Made by a program: the position numbers and the translations under genes
Origin: Scalesia atractyloides
Taxonomy: Eukaryota > Streptophyta > Magnoliopsida > Asterales > Asteraceae
Direction: 5' to 3'
Assembly: GCA_947069175.1 (NCBI GenBank)
Contig: CAMTDV010000028.1
Coordinates: 64,625,660-64,689,659, forward strand
Length of the DNA stretch: 64,000 nucleotides
In this document: piece by piece, positions 1 through 11,600 of the stretch
Layout of the letters: each line of letters opens with the position of its first letter
How positions within the stretch are numbered: the stretch's first letter is position 1
The notes under the pieces: generated by a model
Seen by the model: the letters and a program-made list of their open reading frames with translations, nothing else
Databases searched by the model: none
Told to the model about the DNA's origin: nothing

Positions 1-977
1 CCGTCATTATTACATATTATTCAGTTTTTGGAATCTTAGATAAGAGTTGGAGTCGAGTTCTTATAAGCTAGTTCTTGTTAGATATTTCGGTGTAATCGGG
101 ATTAACTTGGTGACCAAAGGGAATTATGATGTACATCGAACAAGTTAGGAGGTGCGGGAGTGCACGTTTGCTCGAGTTGTTATAATTCCAAGGGGGCAAC
201 GTCCCCTTGGCGGAGGTCCGGGGGCGTCCAAGGGGCGGCAGCCCCAAGGGGCAGAGAAAAATTAAGACGACAATTTAATTAAAATCGAATTTTGAAAATC
301 CAACCGCAATAACTGCCAAGTGGCAGTTATCTGCAAATTATCTTAAAAATTCGTAAGGGGTCGTTTTGGTCACAAGGGTTCATACGATTTCACACAAAAA
401 AGCACACAGTTGTCATTTTCTCCAAAATCAGAGTTATATCCGATTGGATTATTCGGTAGAATCGCCGAAATAATTTGATCTGAAAGTGACTACACGCCTC
501 TCTGATAATCTGGAATCTGAAAATTCCCCAACAGTTGTTGAATTGTGATATAATTCGAGTTTACGTTTGGTAATTGATAAACTTTTCTTGTAAGTTGGTT
601 TTTGACTAGTGATATATTTCGAGTTTATTTATGGAAATGATAAATTGAGTACGCCAATAATAATTGTTCATGTTTGATAAGAATTCCAAGTCAAGCTTGA
701 GTACATAGATAAAACTGTCGTTTTGCAATCCTATATGTAATAAGGCTTATGGGCCTGGCAATGGAGAATTAGAGCAAAGGTATCGTGTGGGAACTCATGC
801 AGTGTTGAGTGCTGCGTGCTAGCATATTGAAGACAAAAAAGAAAATCTTTTATCGTGTGCAGGATTCATGCTGATGTGACAGCGGTGCAACACGTGGATG
901 CGCTTTCACCCCACCCCATAAAAGATCCTGCCAAATGGCAAATTAAACAATGACGTCAAGGAGAAACTGAAGTTTGA
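1..977. other. intergenic, possible LTR fragment
   Basis: No gene is visible. The stretch at about 190-265 is GC-rich and full of CCCCTTGG/CCAAGGGG words. Positions 309-330 form an inverted repeat with ten-base arms (ATAACTGCCA and TGGCAGTTAT) around AG. Two similar words, GTGATATAATTCGAGTTT near 546 and GTGATATATTTCGAGTTT near 608, are about 62 bases apart. These traits resemble parts of plant copia LTRs, but I see no terminal repeats, primer site or target duplication, so this is only a suggestion. A CACGTG G-box lies at 891-896. Confidence 0.3.
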
Positions 978-1350
978 CTAGACCCGACCCGAAGGAGTTG
1001 ATAACAGCCGTAGATCCGGTCCAGTGTGCATCTCCTCCACTGGTTTATAACTAAAAAACAAAAAATAAAAATACAAACCGCACTGGCATAGTTGGTGGGC
1101 TGTAAGCTGTTCTCCAAACACGAAGCTGGTCGACTCTCTTCTTAGCATTAAATTAAAATACTTAATCAAATAAAATTAAGCCTAAGATTGTAATTAACTG
1201 TTATTGATGATGACATCTTTTGTTCCCATATTTGTTTTTGTTTCATTCCATTTTTTAGCATCAAAGTTTTCGTATTTTATGAATTAAATTAATTTATTAA
1301 ACTAATAGATGAATTCATGGATTACGCGGTGTTAGATTAACAAATTGATC

Positions 1351-1481
1351 CTATTTATACCTCATTTCCTCATTCCATGTTTTCAAATTCCTCATTTTCA
1401 TCATAATATTATTATTATTCCGTTCGTATTCCTCGTTTTCTGTGCAGGTTTGTTTGTTGCTGATACTGTGATCGATCTCAC
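1351..1481 (+). promoter_or_regulatory. leader region of epimerase-like gene
   Basis: A TATA-like CTATTTATAC sits at 1350-1360, about 130 bases before the chosen ATG. TTCTGTGCAG ending at 1447 looks like a splice acceptor, so a 5' UTR intron is possible. Nothing here proves the transcription start. Confidence 0.3.
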
Positions 1482-2762
1482 ATGGCGGTTAATATCATCA
1501 ACGATGGAGATCGATCGCCTCGAATTCTGTTACGTGAGCCTACCGGATCAACCACGGAGGTTCGTTGTCGTTTCTGTTTCGATAATGTATTTTTGTTTTT
1601 TCGTTTTTGTGTTTATTCTTAGTTAGTTTATGGCGTGATTTCGTATGTTCAGTTGTGTGTTACGTTATTGTTGATAACTTCAATTGGAATAATAATCGTT
1701 TGAAAAGTTTCTTGTTGACCACATGCTGCGGCAGCATTGTTGTTTGGAGAATTTGAGTTGTGATTTCGGCTCGAAAGAATGATCATCGGTTTTTTGAAAC
1801 TTCAGTTGATGATGGCTCAACTATTGGTGAAGTTATTAAACCTGCAAAATTTTGTGATCAATTTTATAAAATACAGTTTTGTAGTATCTATAGAATAAGT
1901 ATATATATCTGGTATCTCTGTAGAAATGTATAGTTTGCAATGGCATTGTATTTGTGTGTTTATGAGAATTTTAACTCGAAATTCTAAGGCATTGAGTATA
2001 ATAATGAAAGGCGGAAGCCTTTACTTTCTGTTTACTTCTTTAGATGTCATATACCGGTTTTATACTCCATTGTAGAATAAGTGTTTGCAAAGCATCATCA
2101 TAGTTTGGTGTTTTAGGTGAAACTGGAAGGGAGTCTATTGGTTGATGATTTGGATTTTATTTTTTTTTTATTGTTGTAGGTGCTCTTGTATGGGGGTCAG
2201 GTTGTTTCTTGGAAGAATCAACGGCGAGAAGAGCTGCTTTTTATGAGCAGTAAGGTGAATTATTTATGTAGCTTAATTTCAAGAAAGTTGAATGGTATAC
2301 CTGTTTAGTACTCTTGTCATGTGTTTTGTTCATATCATTTATTGCGAATTATTTATGTAGCTTAATTCCAAGACAGTTGAATGGCATACTTCTTTAGTAC
2401 TCGTCATATGTTTCGTTCATATCATTCATTTGTATCTTTACTTCCGCCTTATCAAATAAATAAGACTCGCTATCACATGTTCATGTAATTAAGGATATGG
2501 TAAACCACTCAACAAATGGATGTTAGCTATTGAACACCCCTACAATAATCTGTAATGAGTTGAGATCCATGAATTAATGATTGAGATCATATTTTAAACA
2601 GTTACATGTTTAAGAGAATGGAGCACACATTTTGAGGTTAATATTCAAATGATCTAATTATGTGCAAGAAACTGCAAGTAAACTGGCTACTGCATATTGA
2701 GTGTTCTCTTCGAGGTGTATTACAGCACATGTTTATCCTACACAAATCATCGAAAAATACTC

Positions 2763-2793
<31 letters not shown>

Positions 2794-4075
2794 GTCGGTT
2801 TTTCTTCTGTCGCTCTTTTTCGAAATTTTCAACATTGTGTTTTGATCATGAGAGAATGCTCTGTTTGCAGGCTGTCACGAAACCACCAAAACCGATAAGA
2901 GGCGGCATACCCATTTGCTTTCCTCAGGTTTGCATTTAACCAAACATTATACCATTTTTAACTGTCTAGAACATCTAGTTCTTAACTTTAATTCTCATCT
3001 ACATAGGTTGCAAATTTCGGTACACTGGAGCAGCATGGATTTGCAAGGAACAGGTTATGGTCATTAGATGAAGATCCTTCGCCTTTGCCTCCAGCTAACA
3101 ATCAATCAATGGTAGATCTTGTACTGAAATCAACAGAAGAAGATATGCATACATGGCCATACAGGTACGTTACATGATTTATTTGAAATATTTCATTAAT
3201 TTTGGGCCTGATTTACACTGAATAGGGATGCCAATACTGGTTTGTACATGGATTTCTTTTAGATTCGAGTTGCGGCTTCGTGTTTGTGTTGGTGCCGACA
3301 AGCTCACGATGATCCCTCGTGTGAGAAACGTTGACAACAAGGCGTTTTCATTTACTATTGCACTGCGTAATTATTTTTCTGTATCAGATGTCAGGTTTGA
3401 CTAATTCAACTTAATAGCTATGCTAGAAGATGTTTTATCTTGTGTTCTTTTCAAATAGGTTTCTTAACGCAATTTAATTTGCAGTGAAGTACGTGTTGAG
3501 GGCTTGGAGACACTCGACTATTTTGACAATTTGTTAAAAAGAGAACGGTACACAGAGCAGGCAGATGCCATTACCTTTGACGGTGAGGTAAGATCTTTTG
3601 CATTTATAAAAATGGGTCGGTTCGACTTATGTTAAATCTTTCACAGGTCAAACTGTTTACATTTTCTACTTTTAGATTGACCGAGTGTACTTGAGCACAC
3701 CTACTAAGATTGCTGTAATCAACCATGAGAGAAAGAGAACGATTGTGCTACGTAAAGAAGGCATGGTGGATGCAGGTAAACTTTAATTAAGCATAAAAAG
3801 ATAACCAATTTTCGTCCAATTTCTATTTATAATGATACATATACGTTGCATATACAGTTGTGTGGAATCCTTGGGATAAAAAGGCAAAGGCGATAGTGGA
3901 TTTGGGTGATGAAGACTACAAAAGCATGTTATGCTTGGATGCTGCATCAATCGAAAATGCGATAACCTTAAAACCGTGTGAAGAATGGAAAGGTCGCCAA
4001 GAACTTTCTATTGTGTCCTCTAGTTATTTCAGCGGCCAGCTAGATCCGCAAAAGGTTCTTAATGGCTTACGCTAA
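1482..4075 (+). CDS. glucose-6-phosphate 1-epimerase-like protein, 8 exons
   Basis: Exons read as 1482-1559, 2180-2254, 2871-2927, 3007-3164, 3263-3394, 3485-3587, 3676-3775 and 3858-4075. All introns are GT-AG and phases agree, giving 306 aa, close to the usual size of this cytosolic family. Family members interconvert the alpha and beta anomers of hexose 6-phosphates. Signature blocks are LLYGGQVVSW (28-37), IRGGIPICFPQ (60-70), the HGFAR loop (80-84), EGLETLDY (172-179), VVWNPWDKKAK (235-245) and a C-terminal SGQLDPQKVL stretch. The start is the first ATG giving the conserved N-terminus; the protein has no signal peptide. Two positions where the yeast relative YMR099C has its catalytic His and Glu read Arg158 (ALRNY) and Asp262 (CLDAA), so activity may be altered; some plant paralogues are known to carry ALRNY. 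The family call is firm; catalysis is not. Confidence 0.9.
2767..2794. repeat. T16-G12 homopolymer pair in intron 2
   Basis: Sixteen T followed directly by twelve G inside the second intron of the epimerase-like gene. It is length-unstable and hard to sequence. Short reading frames crossing it are artefacts. Confidence 0.9.
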
Positions 4076-5364
4076 TTTCATCTTCAAATGGATTTGGTGT
4101 TAGTTAGAGGAAGATTATATGTCTATTTTCTGGTTAATATACATGGAATGAATGTTGCATTTTTTCAGAAGCTGTTTCATTAGATCATCTTATTATTCTT
4201 CTTGTGCAACATGTTCATGATTTTTACCTCAAATGTTTTAATTTATATAGTATTCATAATCTACCTAACATTCGTCTTAGCGACACCTACGTCAGAAGTT
4301 GTGGTCCTGTGGTGGTCTCTGGTCCCGGACTCCTGTGATGCTTGATGGTCCGGTTGCCATGAGATAGCCATTAATCGTGCCACTAGGTTAGACCTCACGA
4401 TTAAGCTTCGGCAGTTCGACATGAGTAAATAGGGGTTTTCTAGAGAGCATAGGATAAAATAATGACTGCCAATATTTGAAAAATGAACTTATTGAATGAA
4501 TGATGTCATAATTAGAATACTACAGAAAATATAAAAGAATTATAGTATAATTAAGTTGGACATGTGTTTTTTTGTTATCTTTTAAGCCAAATAATTGACT
4601 AGACGACTAGTCTTGTAATATATACACATATAATGGTAGTTAATACACTACAAGTATTAGCGATTTAACAATATTTAACAAATTTAGCCATTCAAAATAA
4701 AAAATATACATAAATAATAAAAAAATACATATTTAATTCACTTGCTACAACTGTGAGTTTCCACAAAATTAAAATGGTGGATCAAATCTAACACCTAAAT
4801 AATCTATCAACCTGAAAAAAAATATGTAAGGATTTGAACTCACATTACTTTTATAGGGAACAATCAGCGATGTTACTAGACCACTATCCCATGAACGATG
4901 GATTACTTGTTACGAGATATGATAACTAATGGTCATGAGTTTAAATTACATTACTAAAATATTTAATTATACTTGCATTACATAACTTTTGAAATTGGTG
5001 GGAGTAGTTGGAACTTCTCTAAGTCTCTCCATCACTTTGCTCTAAAAGGTGGAGCTTGCCTTCTACTATTGAATTCAGTTCTGTGACAACCCAAAATTGT
5101 GGACACATTCAACAAAACCTTTTTATTTATTTATTTTTTCTCAAACTCATATTTAATTATATATCAACTTTCTAAAACATAAATGTCAAACTTGTTGATT
5201 GCGAAATATCAATCAAAACGTGTGGAGGAAGACGTCAAAACACATACATATACATATATACTAACGAAGAAACTTATTTATAGTTCACATAACCATATTA
5301 ATTATTCCAAATATCTCTATATTATAATTAACAAAAATTCATTCATTACAATAGTGGGATGTAC
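4076..5364. other. 3' UTR then intergenic DNA
   Basis: The first 150-200 bases are probably the 3' UTR of the epimerase-like gene. Beyond that no gene is visible. On the minus strand, around 4820-4910, a GTGAGTTCAAATCC word resembles a tRNA box B and could be a SINE scrap, but no box A or tail could be fixed. Confidence 0.4.
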
Positions 5365-5519
5365 CGGTGGCGGATCTAGAAAATCTTCGTAGGGTTAACG
5401 TTTTATAGAAAAGGGGTAACGAAATCAAAAAATGTCAATTTTTTCAAAAATTTACACTACCGTCGGAGCGCCAAGGGGTAGCGGAGGCTGCCCCTATCAA
5501 TAAGGTAGATCCGCCCCTG
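5365..5519. mobile_element. 155-bp hAT-type MITE
   Basis: The left end CGGTGGCGGATCTA and right end TAGATCCGCCCCTG are imperfect inverted repeats. Flanking eight-base words GGATGTAC (5357-5364) and GGGTGTAC (5520-5527) differ at one base and fit an aged 8-bp target duplication, the size used by hAT elements. It has no coding capacity, so it depends on a transposase elsewhere. Confidence 0.65.
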
Positions 5520-8316
5520 GGGTGTACAAGTTCCATATACAAGTCGCTTGTTAGAAAGCCAAACAAAAACTACAAGCAATAACATGGTCTTCTGTAGGCT
5601 TCTTATAATGATTCAATGCGGGTTTGCTACATAAAACCATACATCGTACACGCTTAATGAACCACTAAGTGAATACAACTTCTTACTAAGAATTTCTCTA
5701 GTAGAGATCACCTTTAAAACTTCTTACTAATAAGGTAGTGATTGCCTCTTTTCTTCTCACTAACTATTGTAGTGGTGATATGTATAAATTCTCATAATTT
5801 GGTAGGGATCACCACTCACAAATACAACATGACTGTTTGATATAGCTTTTACAATGAATCTCACAAACACATCTTCTTTTGTTAATATTTTATCTTTCTC
5901 TTGCTATAAAATGTGTTTTAAGTAGGAGATCACTTAGAAGTAAGTTAAAAGTTCCAAGTTCAAGGGTGCAAGATGGTTTTAAATGTGGGGATAGTGCTTA
6001 ACAACTTTGAAAATAAATTCAACAACACTATAACTATCCACGATTGGCATATGAACCATTTTCCCCAACCATTTGATTGAGTATTGACATACTAGAAAAC
6101 AACAAAGTTGACCAATTCTTTTCAAATATTTTACATTTGTTTTTAAAGTAAAAAAGTTATGTGAATATATCCATTTGGTGAGGTCTTGCATTAAAAATAA
6201 ACTATCTTTATTCATGATGTTTTTGTATGTTATATATGAATGTCTAAAGGTATATATACTGGTCAACCACCAAATCCATGGATCAAAACGAATATACGAA
6301 AATATTTGGAACAAGTGAAATGTCAAAAGTGGGAGGCCAACACTTTCATCCACCCTCACCGTCAAAAAATGTGTACAAATATAATATTGCAAGAATATAA
6401 AACCTTTCTAATTATTTATAGAAAGATCCAAGACAAAAATTGGATGTTACAATTTTCGTACTTAATTTAGAAATGTATATTTTGTGATATCTTCTAGGGT
6501 TGATTAATAGATTTAAAAATTGAATGCTACAATTTTCGTACTAAATTTAAAAATATATATTTCTAATTGAGTTTTATCCAATTGAGTGGTGAACCACTGA
6601 CAAAGGCAAAACCTTTAAACATCTTAAGAGAGGATGCCTTTGGTTTAAGTACCACAGATCAGTCATTCAAATATGTGCTTAAAAACTCTAGATTGGTCTA
6701 TTCATGGAAAAACAAATTATTTAGCTTGAGCATTTATGGAAGTCTAGAAAATATTGTAAATTCAACCAAAATTTGTGACTTAACGCGTTCTTGAGACACC
6801 ACAACCCTGAAATACAGTTGACAAAATCAAATAGAATATTTTCTATAAATTTTGATTACTCAATCGATAATAAATTACTATAAAAAAATCCCGAGATGTA
6901 AACAATGGTTTAAAACCTTGACTAAAAGTTGAATCGACAACTCTTTCGGTTCTCAGTGGAGGACCCATATATTTTTATGGGGGTGATCGAGAGACATAAC
7001 CAAAGTTTTATAAAGGCCATCAGATGTTAGCATATAAATAAGAGTATTTGTATTCATGGAGGGCGGTTGACCCGTTAGTTATATCATGGGTTCGCCAACC
7101 CATCGCCAATGTCGGTTCTATTGTTTAGCCTGGTCTCCAAAGCCAGCAGCCCAACAAAACGAGTAGGCTAAGTATCAACACTTTCCATTTCCAGGGCGGC
7201 TCTATGACTTTCAAAGGCTAAGGGTCTTGAGCCCTTTAAATAAATAAATATAAAAGTTTTTTTTTTAAATATGCATTGGGTTAGAAGTCTTTTATTTTTA
7301 TTATTTAAAGAAATGGATTACAATTTTTCTTTCTTATAAAAAGACTTAAATTTAAAACTTTGACATGAAGATAGGTTAAGTGGCGGTGGTTCTATCTCTC
7401 CCTAGAGATTGACAAGTTCGATTCTTTGACTCCTAACAAAACCGACAAAACCGATGATTCTCGTTTTGACCCGTAGGACTGGTTAGCTTTCGAAACATTT
7501 AGTCACTGATTGGAGCCACTGCTTGAAATTGAAAACGTCAAAAAAGGCCAAACATAAATAAACAATAGGTATATCGTATACTTATGTTGTTAGTGTGAAA
7601 AGAGAAATATAAATATATTTAATAAGCACCGACATGCCTTTTCAAACCGAACAACTTGTTTTTTTTCCATTCATTAAGATAAAAAGTCATTTTATTTGAC
7701 TTTAATAATTGTTTTAAGCCACCAATATGTGTGGATATCGTGTGTGTGTGTGATGGAATATAAAGTAATCTTTCTTAAAAATGCAAAAATATTTGAGACC
7801 ATTGATTTTAATTGGTTAAGATTGCGATTGTGATAGAATCGTAAAATCATTTTGTACATTTTTCCACTTTATAGAGATATTAAACTGTTTTTAATAACTA
7901 AACTCTAATTCATATAATTTATTTGTTTGATACATGAAGAAAAGTGGAAGTCAAATTCATTAATGTCAACTTTAATCAGGGACAATATACCCCGTCAATG
8001 TTGTTATTAGTTAAACAAAATCCTAACCATTAAACAAATAATATTCTATTATCATCGAATCAACCTTTAAGCAAATAATGTTTTATTATTAAAGATATAT
8101 GATACCGAGCCTATTCTTCTAGGTAGAGTTGCCACAGGATTCGGGTTCGAGTGATTCGAATTGTGTCAAGATTACCCACACTGCTTTGCATGCGTGCTAA
8201 ATTACGTGGAGTGTATGTTTACGTAACCAACAATCAAAGTAGAGATGTCAACATCGATACGATTATACTTGTGATAAAGACAACTAAATATATACATGTA
8301 ACCTCATATAAATTAG
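5520..8316. other. intergenic, no gene seen
   Basis: AT-rich DNA without a credible gene; the open frames here are short and not protein-like. A CAGGGCGGCTCTATG word at about 7192 looks like one end of another hAT element, but I could not find its partner. A short TG run lies near 7738-7752. Confidence 0.5.
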
Positions 8317-8569
8317 TGTTAGAAAGGAAAGTCAAACCTCGGAGGAAATCCCAGCTAATCAACCGCCTATGGCAGCTAATCAACAGCCGGACATCCCAGC
8401 TAATCAACAGCCTAATCAGCCGGACCTTAAGCAATGCAATTTTTTCCTTTTTTATGTTTCTCTTGTAAACCATTTAAGGAGCCCTGCATTTGTAATCTTA
8501 ATACAATAACACACAATTATGAAAGAATAGTCTTTTTCGGTAATCCACTCTGAAACTCTGATTTTAACA
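8317..8569 (+). repeat. 5' LTR of the young copia element
   Basis: 253 bp, TGTTAG...AACA, identical to the copy at 13117-13369. Its first half contains three close copies of a CAGCTAATCAAC word (about 8351, 8373 and 8397), a small internal tandem repeat. TTAATACAATAAC near 8498 lies where a polyadenylation region is expected. Confidence 0.96.
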
Positions 8570-8581
8570 TGGTATCAGAGC
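8570..8581 (+). other. primer binding site
   Basis: TGGTATCAGAGC directly abuts the 5' LTR. It is the standard plant primer site complementary to the 3' end of initiator tRNA-Met, which primes minus-strand DNA synthesis. Confidence 0.9.
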
Positions 8582-8640
8582 GGGTTATTTTGTCTGCTCA
8601 TCATCTACCCAAAACACAACCGAGCCACAACCGAGTCACC

Positions 8641-11600
8641 ATGTCCGGAGACGGTAACTCGAGTAGTGATCTCACCTTACAACTAGCCAACCTTCTCAAA
8701 AATTCCCAGTCAAAAAGCCCCAAAATGTCCGATAGTTTACAGATAAATCTGAAACTAAACGGCCAGAATTATCCCCTATGGACCCGAATGATTCGAGTCG
8801 CCATAGGCGGAAAATCAAAAACCTTGCTGCAACATTTAACCACAAATCCCCCAGACCAAAATCATGAAACCTACGAACAGTGGGAGCAAGATGACCTAAT
8901 CGTTTTTTCATGGTTAATTCAGAATATCGAACCTGTTCTTGCGGGTAACCTCACCGAGTTTCCCACAGCGAAATCGTTGTGGGATGCCTTGGTAGTCACA
9001 TATAGCAGTGGACGGGACAAGCTCCAAACCTTTAATCTCCATGTCAAAGCGAATGATATCAAACAGAACAATACTTCTCTCGAAGAATTGTGGATCACCC
9101 TCCAAGGCGTATGGGGAGAAATCGACCAAATTGATCCGAATCCGATGACTTGTTCAACGGATATTCAAACATACTCCAAAATCCGAACTGAGCAAAAACT
9201 CTTCCAGTTCTTAAATGCCCTTGACCGGAAGTATGACCCTATAAAGAGGGAAATACTCCGGTCGGAACCACTTCCGACTGCAGAAGCCGCATATGCCACT
9301 GTTCGCAAGGAGGCCGCTCACCAAAACATTCTCGGAACACATCTCAATGACGCACAGGGCATCACAGCAGGTCTAATAGCCACAGAAATGGAAGGGGCAG
9401 GACTTGCATCGAAAGGGCTCCGACGGTTTGACGGAAGAAGAACTGGATCTGTAAGCAGAGATGACAAAACTCATCTCAAATGTGACCATTGTGGCATGAC
9501 TAAGCATACCAAGGAACAATGTTTCAGACTCGTCGGATATCCCGATTGGTGGTCTGACAGTCATAAGAAGGGCACAAAGGCTACTGCTCACGAGAAAGGA
9601 AAATCACCCAGCACCGGCAACCGAGAGGTTCCAGGAGATGGAAGCCGGAGTAGGGTTGGTTTCGGCGGAATGGCCGACGCAACAGGCGAAGAAGACGAAG
9701 GGTTAGGTAATGGCGGAGAGGATGAAGGAGAAGGTAATGGGTTTGGGGCGGATAACTCAAATCCGTGGGTTTATAACCCAAAATTGAATATGTCACATTT
9801 GGTCCCTGGAAATAGTGGGAATGCTAATATGGCCCAAGAACATCATGAAAAACAAAAACGATGGATATTCGATTGTGGCGCAACCGACACAATGACTTAT
9901 GAGTCATCGGATATTATTTCAACAACTAAACCAGAAAAAACACATATTCAAACGGCGAACGGAGGGATAATGGATGTAAAATCGGGAGGGACTATTGAGA
10001 TTTCACCCACAATAAAAATCTCTAATTGTCTTTATGTTCCCTCGTCGTCACATAAACTGCTTTCCATTAGCCACGTCACTAAAGAACTCAACTGTATTGT
10101 CCTAATGTACCCTACGTTTTGTATTTTACAGGATATCAGGACGGGAGCGATCGTTGGGCGTGGCACTGAAAGTCAAGGGTTATATTATGTGGACGAAGTA
10201 ACTCAAAATGGTGTTGTGATGTTAACTCATGGTACATCGGAACGAGAAGCATGGCTATGGCACCGAAGATTAGGTCATCCCTCTACAAGTTATTTACATA
10301 TTTTATTTCCAAAACTATTTCCAGTTAATTCTTTGTCACATTGTGAAACATGCGTTTTAGCAAAGAGCCACAGGAAAACTTTTAAACCCAATAATACTAA
10401 GGTTGCTTTGCCATTTTCATTAATCCATTCTGATGTATGGGGTCCTGCCCCCGTTCTTGGGGGGCAAAACCTTCGCTACTTTGTGATGTTCGTTGATGAT
10501 TGTACCCGAATGACCTGGGTTTATTTTTTGAAAAACAAATCCGAAGTTTTTGAAAAATTCACTATGTTTTACGCCATGATCCAAACCCAATTTCAAACAA
10601 ACATCCAAATTTTCCGATCCGATAATGGCGGTGAGTTTGTTAATACCTCATTTAAATTGTTTTTTCAAAACAAGGGAATAAACCACCAAACCACATGCCC
10701 AAACACCCCAGAACAAAACGGTGTCGCTGAAAGGAAAAATCGCATTTTGCTGGAAATGACACGAGCCCTCCTAATTGAATCCCAGGTCCTGAAACATTTT
10801 TGGCCTGAAGCCCTTGCTACCGCTACCTATCTTCTCAACCGACTCCCAACAAATATCCTCAAACTTAACACTCCATTACACACCCTTTCAAAATTTTTCA
10901 AACTAACCTCAGTCCTTACTCTTCAACCACGAATCTTTGGATGTACCGCTTTTGTTCACATACCTAAATCAGATCGAACCAAACTTGACCCTTGTGCTGA
11001 AAAATGTGTCTTTGTTGGGTATGGAATGAATAAAAAAGGATACAGATGTTATAACCCAAAGACACGTCATATGTTCACCACAATAAACTGTGACTTTCTT
11101 GAAACCGAGTATTACTATTCCCAACTCAGTGGTCAGGGGGAGAAGGAATGTTCAGACACACTAAGTTGGTTGAAATATGTTCCCTATGTACCAACTACAG
11201 AGTCACCAGAGTTCAATTTCAGTGCCACTGAAGGCCCTAATGTTCCTCCTAACCTGGTATCCGAGGTAAGTAATACTCACCCTATTCAGTCTGGTGATAC
11301 TTTTGGAGTTTCTAATGACTCCGAAGATACCAATACTTCTAACCATGCAACTGCCACAGAACAAGCTGAAAATTTACAGGCAGATGAATCCATACAAGAA
11401 GAATCACCATCAAGATATGTGTTACCCCCTAGAACAAACAGAGGGGTTCCTCCGAAACGGTATTCTCCTGGAAAAGAGCCAAGAAGGTCTAGTTATCCTA
11501 TAGCTAATGTAGCTAATGGAAATCTCACTAAGGAAGCCAAAGCGTTTATCTCATCTGTTTATTCTGAAGAAACTCCTACAAACGTGGATCAAGCTTTAAA

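Noticed and set aside
2638..2939. Overlapping short frames on both strands through the T16-G12 run
   Set aside because: They read through a homopolymer inside a well-supported intron and give poly-Phe, poly-Gly or poly-Pro strings.
6240..6794. Frames of 75-137 codons between 5979 and 6794
   Set aside because: AT-rich composition, both strands open at once, no motif and no splice context.
8151..8473. Frames on both strands at the 5' LTR of the young copia
   Set aside because: They cross the LTR boundary and have no protein features.
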